Source: a virus
Length of the DNA: 64,000 nt
IMG/VR virus record: IMGVR_UViG_3300003323_000567
Span: 62,001 to 126,000 of that record
Reading direction: 5' to 3' (one strand)
This document shows, piece after piece, positions 1-7,467 of the stretch. Positions within the stretch are counted from its first letter, which is position 1, and the number at the start of each line of letters is the position of its first letter. The notes below the pieces were generated by a model. It saw only the letters and a program-made list of their open reading frames with translations. It did not search any database and was not told the origin of the DNA. The position numbers were made by a program, and so were the translations under genes.

Positions 1-1039
1 CAAAGTCTTCAAAGAGCTCATGTACATATCCAGTGTACTTTACAGCCTCTGTAGTAGGCTTCTTAACCCATTGTGTGTATTTTTCCTGTAAGCCTTGACG
101 CTTCAGGAATTTGCTCCTTACAAGGAGTGATAAAGCACGTCCATGAATTTTGCTAAAGTCTATGCGATCCATCTTCTTTTGGGAGATGAGCTTTTGCCAT
201 TCATGGGCAGTGCCTGAACTTTTTAGCTTCCTGTACTTTTTGTAGCTGCGACCATTTGTGTTATAATACTCCTTATCTGACCCAAACGTGATGGGGCTCT
301 TACCTTCCATAAAATCCTCCTTAGTTCCAAACAGCAAAGAGCATATCCACTTGGCTACCATGTTGTCAGCTTGTGCTTCCACAGTAGTACATTTTGCATT
401 TGTCTGGATACTTGGGAGATACTTTTTCACCAATTCACAGGTGTTCTTATCCCCAAGGGCAGATAGTAGGAATTTACCAATTACATCCCAAGGAAGTACT
501 CTACCATTCCATCCATGATACATCAGGTCAGTTTGGAGCATTGTAATAATGTCCTTCCATGATCCGAGTATCGGAATTATCCAAAGGTTCTCAACAAAAG
601 CCTGACGATCTTTATGAGACAGCCATAGCAACCTCATTATACCTTCATGCTTAAGCTCAGCACCCCTTTGGGTAATGGAGGTAGTTCTACCTAAAAAGTC
701 AGTTGGTCTTGTAATTGTACGTATGTAGAAGGCCATTTTAACTGCCTTCAGTGGGTCTTCAGCCCATAAAGCCTCACAGTCCCTTGCTATTTCAGCAAAG
801 GTTCTGGGTTTCTTATATTCACCCAATTTGCCAAACTGGTCCACAAAGGAATTTCCTGTTGTAGAATATTTAAGGGCATTGTTCCCAGAACGGGTCTCTG
901 CTGCCTTTTTAAGCCCAGCCTGAACAAAAGCTTGGTTTTTCTGAGCTTCTAAAGTACCATCAAGTACTTTATTAACTCCAGATGTCTTTCTGCTCCCCGA
1001 ACGTGGGGAGAATAATTGAGTCTTTTTGCTGTCAAACAT
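1..1039 (-). CDS. DUF2828-like protein, partial (runs off left edge)
   Basis: The frame is open from ATG at 1039 to the window edge (346 codons seen, C-terminus missing). The N-terminus is basic and Ser-rich. The middle holds an alpha-helical stretch with 'FYIRTITRPTDFLGRT' and 'RLLWLSHKDRQAF' followed by 'ILGSWKDIITML'. This resembles the TROVE/DUF2828 layout of a loop (xxRTxRxGxGER-like), then a helix, then 'GxWxDLL'. DUF2828 proteins are Ro60-like and usually end in a vWA domain, which would lie outside the window. A separate vWA protein is encoded at 5221-5871 on the same strand. Function in phages is not established. The family assignment is from memory of the motif layout and is moderate in confidence; the reading frame itself is secure. 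Confidence 0.7.
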   Translation of the reverse strand, partial: MFDSKKTQLFSPRSGSRKTSGVNKVLDGTLEAQKNQAFVQAGLKKAAETRSGNNALKYSTTGNSFVDQFGKLGEYKKPRTFAEIARDCEALWAEDPLKAVKMAFYIRTITRPTDFLGRTTSITQRGAELKHEGIMRLLWLSHKDRQAFVENLWIIPILGSWKDIITMLQTDLMYHGWNGRVLPWDVIGKFLLSALGDKNTCELVKKYLPSIQTNAKCTTVEAQADNMVAKWICSLLFGTKEDFMEGKSPITFGSDKEYYNTNGRSYKKYRKLKSSGTAHEWQKLISQKKMDRIDFSKIHGRALSLLVRSKFLKRQGLQEKYTQWVKKPTTEAVKYTGYVHELFEDF

Positions 1040-1048
1040 CTTCTTGGT

Positions 1049-1375
1049 TTAAAATGTCCCCAAAGTTAGGGAAACTGTTGGAATTCCTTCCAAAGATTCT
1101 TTGGCCAATCGAGATAGGCGATTTATTTCATCAGCAGGGTATCTTGAGGACATGCCTCCCCAATCCTCTATAACGTTTATATTATAACTTCTTTGATTAG
1201 GAGGAGTACCAATACTGAGCTTGTGCGAAGATACCTGTACATAGGTATCAGGAAACATTCTCATTAATGCCTGCTGAAGAACACATCCCCTTTTTCCTGT
1301 ACCGGCTCTAAAGCCATTGGGAGCATCCCTGAAATCCTCAGGGATGATCTCCACTTCTAATACATTGCTGCCCAT
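1049..1375 (-). CDS. hypothetical protein, 108 aa
   Basis: Soluble protein with no membrane segment or motif I recognise. It lies 9 nt upstream of the DUF2828-like gene and its start overlaps the end of the gene at 1357-1683 by 19 nt, which suggests translational coupling in one operon. The sequence contains several Arg/Gly-rich loops and an 'EDWGGMSSRYP' segment. I infer no function. Confidence 0.75.
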   Translation of the reverse strand: MGSNVLEVEIIPEDFRDAPNGFRAGTGKRGCVLQQALMRMFPDTYVQVSSHKLSIGTPPNQRSYNINVIEDWGGMSSRYPADEINRLSRLAKESLEGIPTVSLTLGTF

Positions 1376-1683
1376 ACCTTTTGCATTTCAGCTTGCTTAA
1401 TGCGATCTTCTTCCTTCTCTTTGAGAAGCTCTGTAAGGTCAGGTTCTCCTGCCTTCAGAACTACTGTGAAGTGCCCGGGCACAAAGGTCACTCCAGGAAT
1501 CTCTTCGAATTGCACTACGTTATAAAGTGTACAGCATACCCTCTCCTGTCCTGTCCAGCTTACTGTGAGATTTGAGGGTGCATCCGGGTATACATGCCTT
1601 ACTATCCTAGCTCCTCTTTCCCAGAAAGCAGCATTTACCAACGTATACCTTTCTCTCAGTTGAACAATGTCTCCCTTTTTCAT
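1357..1683 (-). CDS. small KG-family paralogue 1, 108 aa
   Basis: Begins MKKGDIVQLRE. It shares an outline with the proteins at 3111-3383 and 3394-3660: 'M-K-G-[SD]-[IL]-[VI]-x-L' start, a Tyr-Val strand, a Cys pair ('CCTLYNV'), then 'EE-x-PG-x-x-F-x-x-x-x-F' and an acidic Leu-rich end ('DLTELLKEKEED'). This looks like a small all-beta fold found in many phage accessory regions. The leader upstream of the ATG is A/C-rich without a Shine-Dalgarno sequence. Function unknown; the paralogy is my visual alignment. Confidence 0.8.
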   Translation of the reverse strand: MKKGDIVQLRERYTLVNAAFWERGARIVRHVYPDAPSNLTVSWTGQERVCCTLYNVVQFEEIPGVTFVPGHFTVVLKAGEPDLTELLKEKEEDRIKQAEMQKVWAAMY

Positions 1684-1715
1684 AATTGATTGATTTTGAG
1701 TGTGTTTTGATAAAT

Positions 1716-2291
1716 TTAGGCTGATCTTCTATGATCAGTAATAAGAATATCCCTAAGGGACATGAGAGATGATATAGTGCCAAAAGATAATGGGTAATAA
1801 TCCCTTATATTAATCCCCACATCAATGCTCTTCCCCCAAGGGACTTTATCAAGGGTTCCATGAGAATGCCCATGTATGTTCCAAGACCCATGAGGGGAAT
1901 TTGGCCATGCATACATTCTGCAGTGATTCAGAATGATCTTTTGCCCATCTATAACAATGGTCAGCTGTTCTCCATGGTAGATACCACATCTATGATACAA
2001 CCTTATAGTGTCTTCATGATCATGGTTACCTTTGATGAAGTGCTTTATACCATTCATATCTCTGAGCATGAGCTCAGCCTCCTTTAGATCCCCAAGGGAT
2101 AGATCTCCTAAAAACCAGAGGTGGTCGTTTGGTCTGACAATCTTATTGTGACATTCCACAATATATTTGTCGTGATCCTCAATGGTCTCAAATGGCCTGT
2201 TGTCATATTTGAGCACATTATTGTGACCCCAATGGTAATCAGAAGCAAAATAGTGCTCTACGGTCTTAGACCGAGTGAATTTTAGGCTCAT
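1716..2291 (-). CDS. calcineurin-like metallophosphoesterase, 191 aa
   Basis: Carries the ordered metal-binding motifs of the metallophosphoesterase superfamily: 'SDYHWGHNN' (D-x-H) near residue 17, 'FLGDLSLGD' (GD) near 60, 'GNHDHE' near 88, a downstream His ('LNHCRMYAW') and 'HGHSHG' near 139. These residues build a two-metal phosphoesterase site. Length and motif spacing fit the small phage/bacterial YfcE-type enzymes that hydrolyse phosphodiesters or phosphomonoesters. The end overlaps the next gene by the 4-nt ATGA type. Three copies of the CCCYNRGGG palindrome fall within the gene (1751, 1834, 2090). The substrate cannot be read from sequence. Confidence 0.92.
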   Translation of the reverse strand: MSLKFTRSKTVEHYFASDYHWGHNNVLKYDNRPFETIEDHDKYIVECHNKIVRPNDHLWFLGDLSLGDLKEAELMLRDMNGIKHFIKGNHDHEDTIRLYHRCGIYHGEQLTIVIDGQKIILNHCRMYAWPNSPHGSWNIHGHSHGTLDKVPWGKSIDVGINIRDYYPLSFGTISSLMSLRDILITDHRRSA

Positions 2292-2503
2292 TTTCTGTGT
2301 TTTAGCTTGATTTCATCACCTGTCTCGAGGAGCCAGTAAAAGATATAAGCCAAGGGTAAGCATTTTCCAAAATCAGGAATTAGGGAATGAGCAGCTGAAT
2401 AAGCTATTGCAATATTCATTATCCAAGATATCCAGGAGACTAGAATTGTAAGTCTCTCAAGTGTTTTTTCTGTCATACTAGCTCCTTTTTTGTCTGGCTT
2501 CAT
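2288..2503 (-). CDS. small membrane protein, 71 aa
   Basis: Two closely spaced hydrophobic stretches (about residues 18-36 and 47-60) suggest one or two membrane passes with a short basic tail (LKHRK). It overlaps the metallophosphoesterase start by ATGA and the NADAR gene end by 26 nt, so it is embedded in an operon. No family recognised. A later start at the internal Met (MTEKTLERL) is possible and would shorten it by 9 residues. Confidence 0.7.
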   Translation of the reverse strand: MKPDKKGASMTEKTLERLTILVSWISWIMNIAIAYSAAHSLIPDFGKCLPLAYIFYWLLETGDEIKLKHRK

Positions 2504-3017
2504 CTCTTATTTTCATAAGAATTCTGCCAAGTTTGTTTAAGCCCGTACCATTGCATGTACCCCAATAGTCATCCCTCCACCAATTGGTCTCCTCCAAGTA
2601 CTTATCTCCTGTCGAGAGGAGAAGATTTCTTAAATAAGGATTGGAGAACTTGATGACATTAAGATCATACATTATCTTATCCCTTACCTGCAATATGAGC
2701 ATCCCCTGGGAATCAGTGACCTGATCTTCCTGGGGCAACATGCTAATCCAATCAGCTCTAAGTGCAATTTGTCTACCTTTACTCTTAGCTTCACTAGGAG
2801 ATAAGTCAACAAATGATTTTCTTGCTTCAGATCTGCTGGGATGTAATTTAGCTGCCTGGTAAGCATTTTCATTTGAGGGATACAGAATCCCTTCATATTC
2901 AATGGAATGCAAATGAAAATTGGATAAGAACCTATGTTTGTCAAAAAACCCATAAACGTGGGTATCAGTGACTTTGTAAATTGCCTTTGCTTTGGTGGTT
3001 AATTCCATACTCCGCAT
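2478..3017 (-). CDS. NADAR-domain protein (YbiA/RibX-like), 179 aa
   Basis: Nearly the whole protein is one NADAR domain (DUF1768). Signature segments are 'GFFDKHRFLSNFH' (residues ~23-35), 'EGILYPSNENAYQAAK' (~42-57), and the C-terminal 'TGDKYLEETNWWRDDYWG' followed by 'GTGLNKLGRILM'. Known NADAR proteins act on N-glycosidic bonds, and some remove ADP-ribose from guanine in DNA, reversing DarT-type toxins. A phage copy could protect phage DNA from host ADP-ribosylation, or work in NAD-related metabolism; that role is inference. Start could be the first ATG (MRSMEL) or the second (MELTTK) three codons later. Confidence 0.92.
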   Translation of the reverse strand: MRSMELTTKAKAIYKVTDTHVYGFFDKHRFLSNFHLHSIEYEGILYPSNENAYQAAKLHPSRSEARKSFVDLSPSEAKSKGRQIALRADWISMLPQEDQVTDSQGMLILQVRDKIMYDLNVIKFSNPYLRNLLLSTGDKYLEETNWWRDDYWGTCNGTGLNKLGRILMKIRDEARQKRS

Positions 3018-3110
3018 TTAAAAGGTAGAGAGCCAAGTACATGACCTGGCTCTAAACCAAGTTCTGCACATGAACTGACTCTTGAAGAAGAACACTGGGA
3101 GTCAATATCT

Positions 3111-3383
3111 TTAGGCCTCTAACAATGCTTCTAGCTTTACCTCTTCAGGCTTTTGGATCTCTTTGAAATGGTTTCCATTGAATAATAGACCAGGGAATTC
3201 CTCAAGCTCTATTCCTGGATGAGGTTTTCCACAACCACTACAGATGTAATCCCGTGGGTTGTTTGACAGAGTATAAGGAGTATTGTGCAGTAACAGGGGA
3301 TATCCATTTTCTGACATTACTCTTAGTTCCTCTGCGGCAGGGAAGAATTCTTCCCTTAGTTCAACGATACTTCCCTTTTCCAT
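3111..3383 (-). CDS. small KG-family paralogue 2, 90 aa
   Basis: Starts MEKGSIVELREEF and follows the same plan as the genes at 1357 and 3394. It has a Cys motif 'CSGCGKPHPG' that could bind one metal ion, then 'ELEEFPGLLFNGNHF' and an acidic Leu-rich end. The 11-nt gap to the neighbouring paralogue suggests a tandem duplication. Function unknown. Confidence 0.8.
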   Translation of the reverse strand: MEKGSIVELREEFFPAAEELRVMSENGYPLLLHNTPYTLSNNPRDYICSGCGKPHPGIELEEFPGLLFNGNHFKEIQKPEEVKLEALLEA

Positions 3384-3393
3384 ACAGATGATT

Positions 3394-3660
3394 TTAGGTT
3401 ACCAGAATTTCATTTAGGTTGATTTGCATGGGTTCTTGCACTTCTACAAAGAAGGATGCATCAAATTCCCATTCGTCCAGCTCTTCTATCTGTATTGTAA
3501 TAGCTCCTCTTTGTGTCATGTGACAACATGTCAAAGCGGGGCCCCTTTTTACAGTATAGATCTGTCCGAAATCTGGGAGGGGGATTCCGTACATGCTTCC
3601 CAATAGCATCCATTCTACCAGAAGAGGTTTGGCAAGCGTTATTAGACTGCCTTTCTGCAT
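3394..3660 (-). CDS. small KG-family paralogue 3, 88 aa
   Basis: Starts MQKGSLITLAKPLL. It contains a 'YTVKRGPALTCCH' strand with a CC pair matching the Cys pair of the paralogue at 1357, and the shared 'ELDEWEFDASFFVEVQEP' region before a Leu-rich end. The three copies have diverged strongly, which argues for old duplications with different specificities. No domain name assigned. Confidence 0.8.
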   Translation of the reverse strand: MQKGSLITLAKPLLVEWMLLGSMYGIPLPDFGQIYTVKRGPALTCCHMTQRGAITIQIEELDEWEFDASFFVEVQEPMQINLNEILVT

Positions 3661-3666
3661 GGGCTG

Positions 3667-4113
3667 TTAGTTTGAGGGTTCTTCAGCGTTGTTCTGTTGC
3701 GTATCCTCTGCCACAGCTTCCCCGAGGGTCTGATAGTACTCACGTTCTATCTGATCCATTTGATGAATAATGGACAGAGCTGCATCAACCTTTTTAAGGA
3801 AATCCTTCTTTGCTTCGAGGATAACCTTCTTAAACTCTCTTTCTTTGTCAGCTATTGTTTTATCGACCTTTCTTTTGTCTTCAACAAGAGCTACATAGGA
3901 GTTTTCGAACTGTAGAAAGAGCTCTTCTTTTTTCTTAGTGACAATCCTATTCATTAATTCGGGAAGGTCAACTTTTTCCAGTTTTTGAGATTTGGCCCAA
4001 TTAGGATCACCTGTGAGGGCAGTCAGCTGCCTCAAAGATCGCTCATATCTAGCCTCGATCTTTTTGGCTTCTTTGCCTTGATCCTCAGTACTTTGAGATT
4101 TGTTTTCCTCCAT
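3667..4113 (-). CDS. hypothetical coiled-coil protein, 148 aa
   Basis: Highly charged and helical: residues ~10-40 and ~62-130 are Lys/Glu-rich with heptad-like Leu/Ile/Val spacing, so a long coiled coil is likely. The C-terminus is acidic and Asn/Gln-rich. The first 29 nt overlap the 3' end of the gene at 4085-4498. No enzymatic motif is visible. Confidence 0.75.
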   Translation of the reverse strand: MEENKSQSTEDQGKEAKKIEARYERSLRQLTALTGDPNWAKSQKLEKVDLPELMNRIVTKKKEELFLQFENSYVALVEDKRKVDKTIADKEREFKKVILEAKKDFLKKVDAALSIIHQMDQIEREYYQTLGEAVAEDTQQNNAEEPSN

Positions 4114-4498
4114 GGTTCAAAGATTTTTTCAGCTCTAAAATCACTTTGCTCAACTCATAAGAAAACTTGTCCTGAAATTCCATAACATCTATTTCGAGCA
4201 AAGCTCCTTCCAGACCATCCAAAATCTGGTTTCTGAAGGTGGGAGTATAAGCTTGCCTCTCTTTAACGAAAGATAGACTTGCAATAAATCCCTTAGGGGT
4301 GAAAGACATAATAATGTGATCAGGCTTAATTGCTACCCTGAGGTCTGTTGAGTCATATCCATCTCTAAGCCTGGTTATCAGCTTATTGTAGAATATACCT
4401 CTCAGCTCACTGGGAGCTATGGGTGCATTCACTTGTCTAACCACCCAATCACTGTAATCTATCAGGGCCCCGCTCAAAATAGTTGTGTGGTCAATCAT
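4085..4498 (-). CDS. hypothetical protein, 137 aa
   Basis: Mixed alpha/beta, soluble, with no motif I recognise. The C-terminal 40 residues form an amphipathic helix (FQDKFSYELSKVILELKKSL). Overlaps the downstream coiled-coil gene start by 29 nt and lies 1 nt from the gene at 4500-4715, so it belongs to the same transcript. Confidence 0.75.
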   Translation of the reverse strand: MIDHTTILSGALIDYSDWVVRQVNAPIAPSELRGIFYNKLITRLRDGYDSTDLRVAIKPDHIIMSFTPKGFIASLSFVKERQAYTPTFRNQILDGLEGALLEIDVMEFQDKFSYELSKVILELKKSLNHGGKQISKY

Positions 4499-4499
4499 T

Positions 4500-4715
4500 T
4501 TACATGTTTTTGAATGAGGTTACCCACGACGTTACATAGCCATGGTACTTATGTAAGAAGTCAATTTTACCCCTCGATTTGATACCCACATCTCCTTTGG
4601 CCAATGACCCAAAGAGCATGTAGACAATCTTTCTGTCCCGAGGGATCAGGAGATCTGACTTCTGGTTCAGCTGGTTTACAACTGTTTCCTCCTGGTAGTT
4701 TCGCTTTTTTGCCAT
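4500..4715 (-). CDS. hypothetical protein, 71 aa
   Basis: Small basic protein beginning MAKKRNYQEETVV, with a 'DRKIVYMLFGSLAKGDVGIKS' middle. No membrane segment and no recognised family. Packed directly between two minus-strand genes. Confidence 0.7.
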   Translation of the reverse strand: MAKKRNYQEETVVNQLNQKSDLLIPRDRKIVYMLFGSLAKGDVGIKSRGKIDFLHKYHGYVTSWVTSFKNM

Positions 4716-4727
4716 ATATCTTTAGCT

Positions 4728-4865
4728 CTAAACCTTAGCTTCAGAGCGTATCTTATCTCCCAGTATCTTTAACACCCTCTCATACCTCCATCTTTGCCAG
4801 TGCCAAGCGCAAAACATACCAGCACAGAAGGAGAGTCCTGAAAATAACCAGACAAGTGTTGTCAT
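4728..4865 (-). CDS. small membrane protein, 45 aa
   Basis: ATG at 4865 reads MTTLVWLFSGLSFCAGMFCA, then a Trp/Arg-rich segment and a basic helix ending SEAKV and TAG. The N-terminal 20 residues form one membrane helix. The start overlaps the stop of the gene at 4862-5080 by ATGA, a classic coupling arrangement, which supports it as real despite its size. Confidence 0.7.
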   Translation of the reverse strand: MTTLVWLFSGLSFCAGMFCAWHWQRWRYERVLKILGDKIRSEAKV

Positions 4866-5080
4866 GATTGTTTGTTTTGGTCTTCTTTGACTTTTTCAAT
4901 GTCAACCCACTTATTAGCAACAGCTATTCCAGTGAGTATTATGCCACCTACTATGCCCAATATAAGACCGAAGAAAAATCCACCCATAAGAAAAGTTTTT
5001 AATGTTAAGAAAAGATGTTCCCTGTCTGCCTTCCAGGGGCAGAGATAGTCCCAGTCAGCTATCACTGGGCGACTGTACAT
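4862..5080 (-). CDS. small membrane protein, 72 aa
   Basis: Residues ~26-52 are strongly hydrophobic with Gly repeats (FLMGGFFFGLILGIVGGIIL), giving one membrane helix, followed by a charged tail. Upstream of the ATG the minus strand has a good purine-rich site (GAAAGGAGGGTAG), unusual here because most left-arm genes lack one. A CCCTCAGGG palindrome lies in its leader at 5154. Confidence 0.75.
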   Translation of the reverse strand: MYSRPVIADWDYLCPWKADREHLFLTLKTFLMGGFFFGLILGIVGGIILTGIAVANKWVDIEKVKEDQNKQS

Positions 5081-5220
5081 TTGCTACCCTCCTTTCAGGA
5101 ATGTCTCTGGAAAAGATATGAACTCCGTTGCAAGTGTGGATCTGCCTTCATTTCCCTCAGGGAGCAGGGAACAATAATGAGAGTAGTTAGCCCTCACTAT
5201 TCCTAAACATGGAAGGATCT

Positions 5221-5871
5221 TTAATCATTTATAGCTGCCAGGAGCTTCTCAGTGATGGTTTCAGCACCCTCAAGCTTCTTGGTATCCACAATATCAAACT
5301 TGGCATTCATTTTAGGAACCAGTTCATCGTCCAATTCCTGGAGGAATGCTGCTGCACTTGAGTCATTTCCTACCTGAAGGAAGGTAATGGCAATTTCTCC
5401 ATCAGCATCTATGCTGTTGGCAGCCTTTACAAGAACATTTTTGGTGGCCTTTCTGTCACTTGGCTCACCATCGGTTATAATAGCCAGAAGTACAGGTTTG
5501 GGATTTTTACCGGCAGCCTTGTCTGTCAAATATTTATCCACTACTTTGCTGATCATTTGATCTGTGGGTGTTCCACCATCGGGTTCATTTTCTGTGAAGA
5601 TCTGATTGAGCAGTTCGTCAGTACCTGTGACGTTGTTGTACATCTTGACCATAGATCCTCCAAAGATACCTATGTCTATGCCATCAGTATCAATGGTGGC
5701 TGCCTTTCTGGCCAATGAGCCAGCTGCTTCTTTAGCAAAATCCCAGCGGGACTTTCCTCCTGTGGTGTCATCTTTAGTTCCCATTGAACCAGATCTGTCA
5801 ATTGCTACTGTAATGTCATACTTTGCGAGGTCTGCCACTGTGGCTTGTGTTGTTTCCATGTTTTTGTTCAT
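5221..5871 (-). CDS. von Willebrand factor A domain protein, 216 aa
   Basis: A single vWA domain. The metal-ion-dependent adhesion site is intact: D25-x-S27-x-S29 in 'VAIDRSGSMGTK', a Thr in 'DGGTPTDQM' near residue 98, and an Asp in 'LAIITDGEPSD' near 132. It resembles TerY/YegL-type cytoplasmic vWA proteins found in phages. The usual partner is a protein presenting an acidic ligand to the Mg2+. The DUF2828-like protein at the left edge is on the same strand and is a plausible functional companion. No signal peptide, so it acts in the cytoplasm. Start could be M1 or M5. Confidence 0.93.
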   Translation of the reverse strand: MNKNMETTQATVADLAKYDITVAIDRSGSMGTKDDTTGGKSRWDFAKEAAGSLARKAATIDTDGIDIGIFGGSMVKMYNNVTGTDELLNQIFTENEPDGGTPTDQMISKVVDKYLTDKAAGKNPKPVLLAIITDGEPSDRKATKNVLVKAANSIDADGEIAITFLQVGNDSSAAAFLQELDDELVPKMNAKFDIVDTKKLEGAETITEKLLAAIND

Positions 5872-5891
5872 GTTTTATTGTTAATAATAGA

Positions 5892-6110
5892 CTATCCTTC
5901 CTTTTGATTCAGGGTTGCATCACTAACACCATCACAGTTGTCCCCTTGGGCAGTGTGTGGGGCGAGGTGCCAAGTAGCAAGTATTCCAGCATAAATAGCT
6001 GGGTCCATTTTGCCACAAGAAAAGCCCCCTGGTCCTACTGTAAGGAATTTGCAGCATTGTGCTCCTTGGCCAATTTTACATATTTCTTGGAGCCAGTTTT
6101 CTATTTGCAT
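5892..6110 (-). CDS. small Cys-rich hypothetical protein, 72 aa
   Basis: Contains 'QCCKFLTVGPGGFSCGK' and other Cys, a pattern I have seen in short conserved phage proteins with a strand-turn-Cys element. It could bind a metal or be redox-active in the cytoplasm. Lies 1 nt from the gene at 6112. Confidence 0.7.
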   Translation of the reverse strand: MQIENWLQEICKIGQGAQCCKFLTVGPGGFSCGKMDPAIYAGILATWHLAPHTAQGDNCDGVSDATLNQKEG

Positions 6111-6111
6111 A

Positions 6112-6336
6112 TTATTTTAGGTTTGGTTCTTCTTCAGTTATTTCCCACTCAAGAGCTTCTTTCAGATCCTCTACGAATATTGGAAATATCAGACTTACTT
6201 CCCCCTCCTGAAAGTTCCCATTGGATAACCATACACCCTTGGGCCATTGAGATACCCAGTATCCAATTTGACCATCAGGGGTTTTGACTTTTATTCCTCC
6301 CAGATTGGTGCTAGGTGGCAATGCTTTTAGCTTCAT
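6112..6336 (-). CDS. conserved small phage protein, 74 aa
   Basis: Begins MKLKALPPSTNLGGIKVKTP and continues 'GYWVSQWPKGVWLSNG'. This Lys/Pro-start, Trp-rich beta profile looks like a recurrent accessory protein of Bacteroides phages, but I know no function. A terminator (6357-6386) lies directly upstream of its start. Confidence 0.75.
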   Translation of the reverse strand: MKLKALPPSTNLGGIKVKTPDGQIGYWVSQWPKGVWLSNGNFQEGEVSLIFPIFVEDLKEALEWEITEEEPNLK

Positions 6337-6356
6337 ATTGATTTACCTCCTTTTTT

Positions 6357-6386
6357 AAAAGAGAACAGGGATTTCTCCCTGTCTCG
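6357..6386 (-). terminator. factor-independent terminator
   Basis: On the minus strand, GAGACAGGGA / TCCCTGTTCTC pair around a GAAA loop and are followed by TTTT. It separates the gene at 6424 from the gene at 6112. Confidence 0.8.
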
Positions 6387-6423
6387 TGTTGTGTCAGTGT
6401 TTGGGGTAATGGACACAGTGTAA

Positions 6424-6672
6424 CTATTTGTCAAATTTCTTGTGCATTTCAAAATCCATGCTGTCCAGGGAATAATTAACTGAATGGAGTTCGCCATTGG
6501 GCCCTAAAAAGACAAGATAAGTCATCTCCCCTCTACGTTGTTCCACAGTTTGTATAGGAGGAAACTTACTAAGATATTTGGACTTTGCCCTGTCATAGAC
6601 AAAAGTGCTCCACAGGTTACAGAAGATTACTACAGTGGCCATTACGATGAATACAATATTAAATGTTCTCAT
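6424..6672 (-). CDS. small N-terminally anchored membrane protein, 82 aa
   Basis: An N-terminal hydrophobic stretch (FNIVFIVMATVVIFCNLW) precedes a 60-residue hydrophilic domain with 'MTYLVFLGPNGELHSVNYSL'. It is flanked by terminators on both sides, so it is its own transcription unit or the end of one. No family recognised. Confidence 0.75.
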   Translation of the reverse strand: MRTFNIVFIVMATVVIFCNLWSTFVYDRAKSKYLSKFPPIQTVEQRRGEMTYLVFLGPNGELHSVNYSLDSMDFEMHKKFDK

Positions 6673-6695
6673 ATGTTTCTTTATATTTCACTAGT

Positions 6696-6722
6696 TAAAA
6701 GAGGAGTGTGGAAACACCCCTC
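6696..6722 (-). terminator. factor-independent terminator (UUCC loop)
   Basis: Minus strand: GAGGGGTGT-TTCC-ACACTCCTC followed by TTTT. Strong GC stem, UUCY-type tetraloop closed by T-A, shared with other left-arm hairpins. Confidence 0.85.
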
Positions 6723-7010
6723 ATGCTTGGTTATGGCTTTCGCCTGTTACAAGAAAGACCTCAATGTTTTGGCTCCAATACTTTGAATGTTTGGATGTGG
6801 CTTTACACGAAGGAAGGAAGCACCCAAAGATTCTCCTTCTCCCGGAATTCTTCAGGTACTAAGCTTCACTTCGTGTCATCAGCTCTGCCGATGTCTACTG
6901 TATAAAACTTTCCATGTACACGCTGCTGCGGAAAGCAAGTTTGTTCAGGTTAGTCAGTATCCAGTAGTTTCTGATAGTGCTACTAATCAGAAATGCTTTG
7001 ATCATAGTGA
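6723..7010 (-). other. gene-poor stretch with possible decayed ORF
   Basis: No intact gene. On the minus strand about 6838-6940 one frame reads protein-like 'RVHGKFYTVDIGRADDTK', then TGA, then 'SLVPEEFREKENLWVLP' and TAA. It lacks an ATG and is preceded by TAA. It may be a broken small gene. Another frame gives a 36-codon ORF starting MIKAFLISST and ending in TAG. Neither is convincing as an intact gene. Confidence 0.35.
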
Positions 7011-7418
7011 TTACTCGGGAATTTTGACAGTAATTATCACATTATTATTGTCAAATCTTACCCCCTCAATTGGGAATGCAAGTTCAAGCTTTTTTGGAGA
7101 TCTGGGTAACATCTCTGCCATTGTCCTTAGATTATCCCTTGTTTCTCTATCAGTCTGTGATTCATTTTCCCTACTTGCCCTTGGGCTGTCTATATTATTA
7201 GCCTTTCTTTTACGATTGGCCATAATGTAGGCATCTACTTCTTCAGATAACCTGTTATTTTCAGCTATGAATTCATCCTTCATTTTTCTCCTTCCCCAAT
7301 GGGGCTTTTCAAGGATCATTTGCAACTGTGTCAGTTCCTTGGCATTGAAGGGTTTCATCTCAATCGAGATGCCCTTGACTTTTCTTGAAACCTTTTTCTT
7401 GGTTTGGCCTTTTGACAT
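7011..7418 (-). CDS. hypothetical protein, 135 aa
   Basis: Very basic N-terminus (MSKGQTKKKVSRKVKG), a helical middle rich in Arg/Lys/Glu, and a short C-terminal beta segment (VRFDNNNVIITVKIPE). Nucleic-acid binding is plausible from charge alone but not shown. The leader before ATG is A/C-rich. Confidence 0.75.
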   Translation of the reverse strand: MSKGQTKKKVSRKVKGISIEMKPFNAKELTQLQMILEKPHWGRRKMKDEFIAENNRLSEEVDAYIMANRKRKANNIDSPRASRENESQTDRETRDNLRTMAEMLPRSPKKLELAFPIEGVRFDNNNVIITVKIPE

Positions 7419-7467
7419 TTTGTATGTGTTTGATTAATAAGCAATTGATGAAAAGGGAGTAGGCACC

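Noticed and set aside
5015-5206. Plus-strand frame with a CxC motif (RCKCGSAF)
   Set aside because: It lies opposite the membrane-protein gene and its leader, with no promoter or ribosome-binding site. The minus-strand gene with its AGGAGG-type site explains the DNA better.
6723-7010. Stop-codon reassignment (TAG read as Gln), suggested by a frame interrupted only by TAG
   Set aside because: All other genes end normally at TAA, TAG or TGA, no CTA-anticodon suppressor tRNA is visible, and long genes contain no in-frame TAG. The case is confined to one weak frame.
6787-7230. 147-codon plus-strand open frame in the left arm
   Set aside because: It covers the terminator-flanked gap and the antisense of the gene at 7011-7418, has unnatural composition (Ser/Leu/Cys-rich), and no start signal. 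All supported left-arm genes are on the minus strand.
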